Source: Candidatus Nanohalarchaeota archaeon
GTDB taxonomy: Archaea > EX4484-52 > B79-G9
Direction: 5' to 3'
Assembly (NCBI GenBank): GCA_030594795.1
Contig: JAUVEK010000092.1
Span: forward strand, 1 to 5,326
DNA length: 5,326 nucleotides
Shown here: one piece after another, positions 4,097 to 5,326 of the stretch
Numbering within the stretch: position 1 is the stretch's first letter
Layout: the number at the start of each line of letters is the position of its first letter
Translations under genes and position numbers: made by a program
The notes under the pieces: model-generated
Told to the model about the DNA's origin: nothing
Seen by the model: the letters and a program-made list of their open reading frames with translations, nothing else
Databases searched by the model: none

Positions 4097-5053
4097 TTAT
4101 CGAGCGGGTGAGTTTGCCTGAGTATACCATTTCACAAAGTTTCTGATGCCTTCTTCTATGGATGTTTTCGGGTCGTAGCCAAGGAGCTTTTTTGATTTTG
4201 CGATGTCTGCGTAGGTGATTGTTACGTCGCCAGGCTGGATGGGCATCTGCCTTATTTTTGCTTTTTTGTTGAGCGCGTTCTCGATTGTTTCTATGAATCG
4301 TTTTAGGGGCACTGTCTTTGAGTTTCCGAGGTTGAATATCTCGAATCCGTGGTTTTTGTCGAGTGCGGCGATTATTCCTGATACTATGTCATCTATGTAT
4401 GTGTAGTCTCTTTCAGTTGTGCCGTCGCCGTACATTGTTATCTCTTTGCTTTCACTTATGGCTTTTGTGAATTTGTATGGCGCCATGTCGGGGCGGCCTC
4501 TTGGCCCGTACACTGTGAAGAATCTCATGCATGAGATGTTGAGGCTGTATAGGTGGTGGTATGTATGGCAGATGAGCTCTCCTGCGCGCTTCGTGGCTGC
4601 GTATGGGGAGATGGGGCTGTTTACAGGGTCTGATTCAGAGAAGGGGACTTTGTTTGCGCCATACACGCTTGATGATGAGCCGAAGATGAAGTTCTGTATT
4701 TTGAATTCGCGGCTTAATTCGAGCATGTTGATTGTGCCTTTGATGTTGACGTCCGCGTAGAGCCCGGGGTTTTCAAGTGACGGGCGGACTCCTGCTCTTG
4801 CGGCAAGGTGGATGACTTTGTCGGGGGTGGTTTGTTTGAAGATGGTTCTTATTTTGTCTCTGTTGAGGATGTCTGCTTCAAAAAGGGTGAAGTTTTCATG
4901 GCTTTGCGCCTGCTTTATGTTTGAGCGCTTGCTTTTTTGGCTGTAGTAGTCATTGAAGTTGTCTATGGCGGTGACTGTGTCGCCGCGCTTCAATAGCGCG
5001 TCTGTGACGTGGCTTCCTATGAAGCCGGCTGCGCCTGTTATTAGTATTTTCAT
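4097..5053 (-). CDS. UDP-glucuronate 4-epimerase-like NAD-dependent epimerase (318 aa)
   Basis: An extended short-chain dehydrogenase that should interconvert UDP-glucuronate and UDP-galacturonate (or a related UDP-sugar pair) in the cytoplasm. The NAD-binding GAAGFIG (7-13) opens a Rossmann fold, with D31 at the end of strand 2 to hold the NAD ribose. DNFNDYYSQKSKR (31-43) is typical of the glucuronate epimerase branch. The catalytic set is S126-S128 with Y151 and K155 (SPYAATK). RFFTVYGPRGRPDMAPYKFT (177-196), GDGTTERDYTYIDDIV (209-224) and IQPGDVTITYADI (272-284) also match that branch better than plain GalE. Length is normal and the frame is complete. It is divergent from the GT2 gene and ends about 100 bases from mntA. 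A 4-epimerase acting on UDP-GlcNAc or UDP-Glc, or a dehydratase, is less likely. It would supply sugar donors for the surface-glycan genes. Confidence 0.85.
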   Translation of the reverse strand: MKILITGAAGFIGSHVTDALLKRGDTVTAIDNFNDYYSQKSKRSNIKQAQSHENFTLFEADILNRDKIRTIFKQTTPDKVIHLAARAGVRPSLENPGLYADVNIKGTINMLELSREFKIQNFIFGSSSSVYGANKVPFSESDPVNSPISPYAATKRAGELICHTYHHLYSLNISCMRFFTVYGPRGRPDMAPYKFTKAISESKEITMYGDGTTERDYTYIDDIVSGIIAALDKNHGFEIFNLGNSKTVPLKRFIETIENALNKKAKIRQMPIQPGDVTITYADIAKSKKLLGYDPKTSIEEGIRNFVKWYTQANSPAR

Positions 5054-5225
5054 GATATCATCTTTAATGTAACTATTTACTAGTAACGCATAGTATTATA
5101 AAGCTTTCGCAGTATATTTAATGCTGCTGGCTGCGGGCGCCTGGCAGAGCCATGCGGGCAGGTTATTATGGCTTTGGCTGTATTATAAATAAGTATGTTG
5201 ACTATTAAGAATTAATGGTGTACAA
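5054..5225. promoter_or_regulatory. divergent promoter region between epimerase and GT2 genes
   Basis: On the minus strand TTTATAAT (5102-5095) predicts an epimerase transcript start near 5072 and a leader of about 19 bases. On the + strand TTATAAAT (5183-5190) predicts a start near 5213, with GGTG (5217-5220) five bases before the GT2 ATG as a ribosome-binding site. Two perfect 10-bp palindromes flank the epimerase start: TTACTAGTAA (5077-5086), beside the predicted transcript start, and ATGATATCAT (5052-5061), over the start codon. Between the promoters lies a GC-rich stretch (about 5122-5162) containing TGCGGGC twice. No gene is evident there. Confidence 0.5.
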
Positions 5226-5326
5226 ATGAAGAAAAAGGATGCTATGAAGAGGATGCACATATCAATTGTGCTTCCTGTGCATAATGAGGAAGGGAATCTT
5301 GTTAAGCTTAATGAGCGCATCAAAGA
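5226..5326 (+). CDS. GT2-family glycosyltransferase, N-terminal part
   Basis: Only the first 33 complete codons are in the window. After a basic lead of about ten residues comes HISIVLPVHNEEGNLVKL, the first strand and nucleotide-sugar-binding loop of GT-A glycosyltransferases of family 2. VxNEExN is the form common in dolichyl-phosphate mannosyl- or glucosyltransferase-like enzymes, which load a sugar onto polyprenyl phosphate for use by GT39-type enzymes such as the one at 1916. The start is chosen because GGTG lies five bases upstream; in-frame ATGs at codons 7 and 10 are alternatives. The true activity and any C-terminal membrane domain lie beyond the edge. Confidence 0.85.
   Translation, partial: MKKKDAMKRMHISIVLPVHNEEGNLVKLNERIK

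Noticed and set aside
4215..4760. Plus-strand frames within the epimerase region
   Set aside because: They are antisense to a complete epimerase with all catalytic motifs.

Overview
The window looks archaeal, though I cannot name the lineage. Three reading frames start about 26 bases after the centre of a TATA-like box (starts at 538 and 1916 on +, and 3997 on -), which is the spacing of archaeal leaderless transcripts. The two other clear genes have a TATA-like box plus a short leader. The gene content is a surface-glycosylation locus mixed with small toxin-antitoxin modules: a GT39/ArnT-type membrane glycosyltransferase, a UDP-glucuronate 4-epimerase-like enzyme, and the start of a GT2 glycosyltransferase.

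Layout: 1-~83 may hold the 3' end of an unidentified + strand gene. 84-537 has no gene but is rich in repeats: two copies of a 52-bp element with imperfect inverted arms (period 75), a diverged third relative of its upstream half, a 54-base two-step hairpin, and a second copy of that hairpin's left half. 538-1067 is an intact RelB/RelE-type toxin-antitoxin pair. 1081-1821 has no intact gene, but its minus strand carries two small membrane-protein reading frames, each apparently broken by a one-base frameshift in a homopolymer run. 1916-3337 is the GT39-like glycosyltransferase. 3363-3704 (-) is a HEPN (HepT/DUF86) toxin gene with two in-frame stop codons, and 3701-3997 (-) is its intact MNT (MntA) partner. 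4097-5053 (-) is the epimerase. A divergent promoter region leads to the GT2 gene at 5226, which runs off the end.

How the parts relate: the epimerase would supply a UDP-uronic acid, the GT2 would load a sugar onto a nucleotide or polyprenyl-phosphate carrier, and the GT39-like protein would transfer a lipid-linked sugar on the outer face of the membrane. That is inference from family roles. The toxin-antitoxin genes have a different base composition from the glycosylation genes, whose + strand is rich in G and T whichever way they are transcribed. I read the toxin-antitoxin pairs as later insertions. One is still intact and one is decaying on its toxin side. I see no convincing new multi-gene system; the most unusual structures are the 118-501 repeat block and the doubly interrupted HEPN gene.
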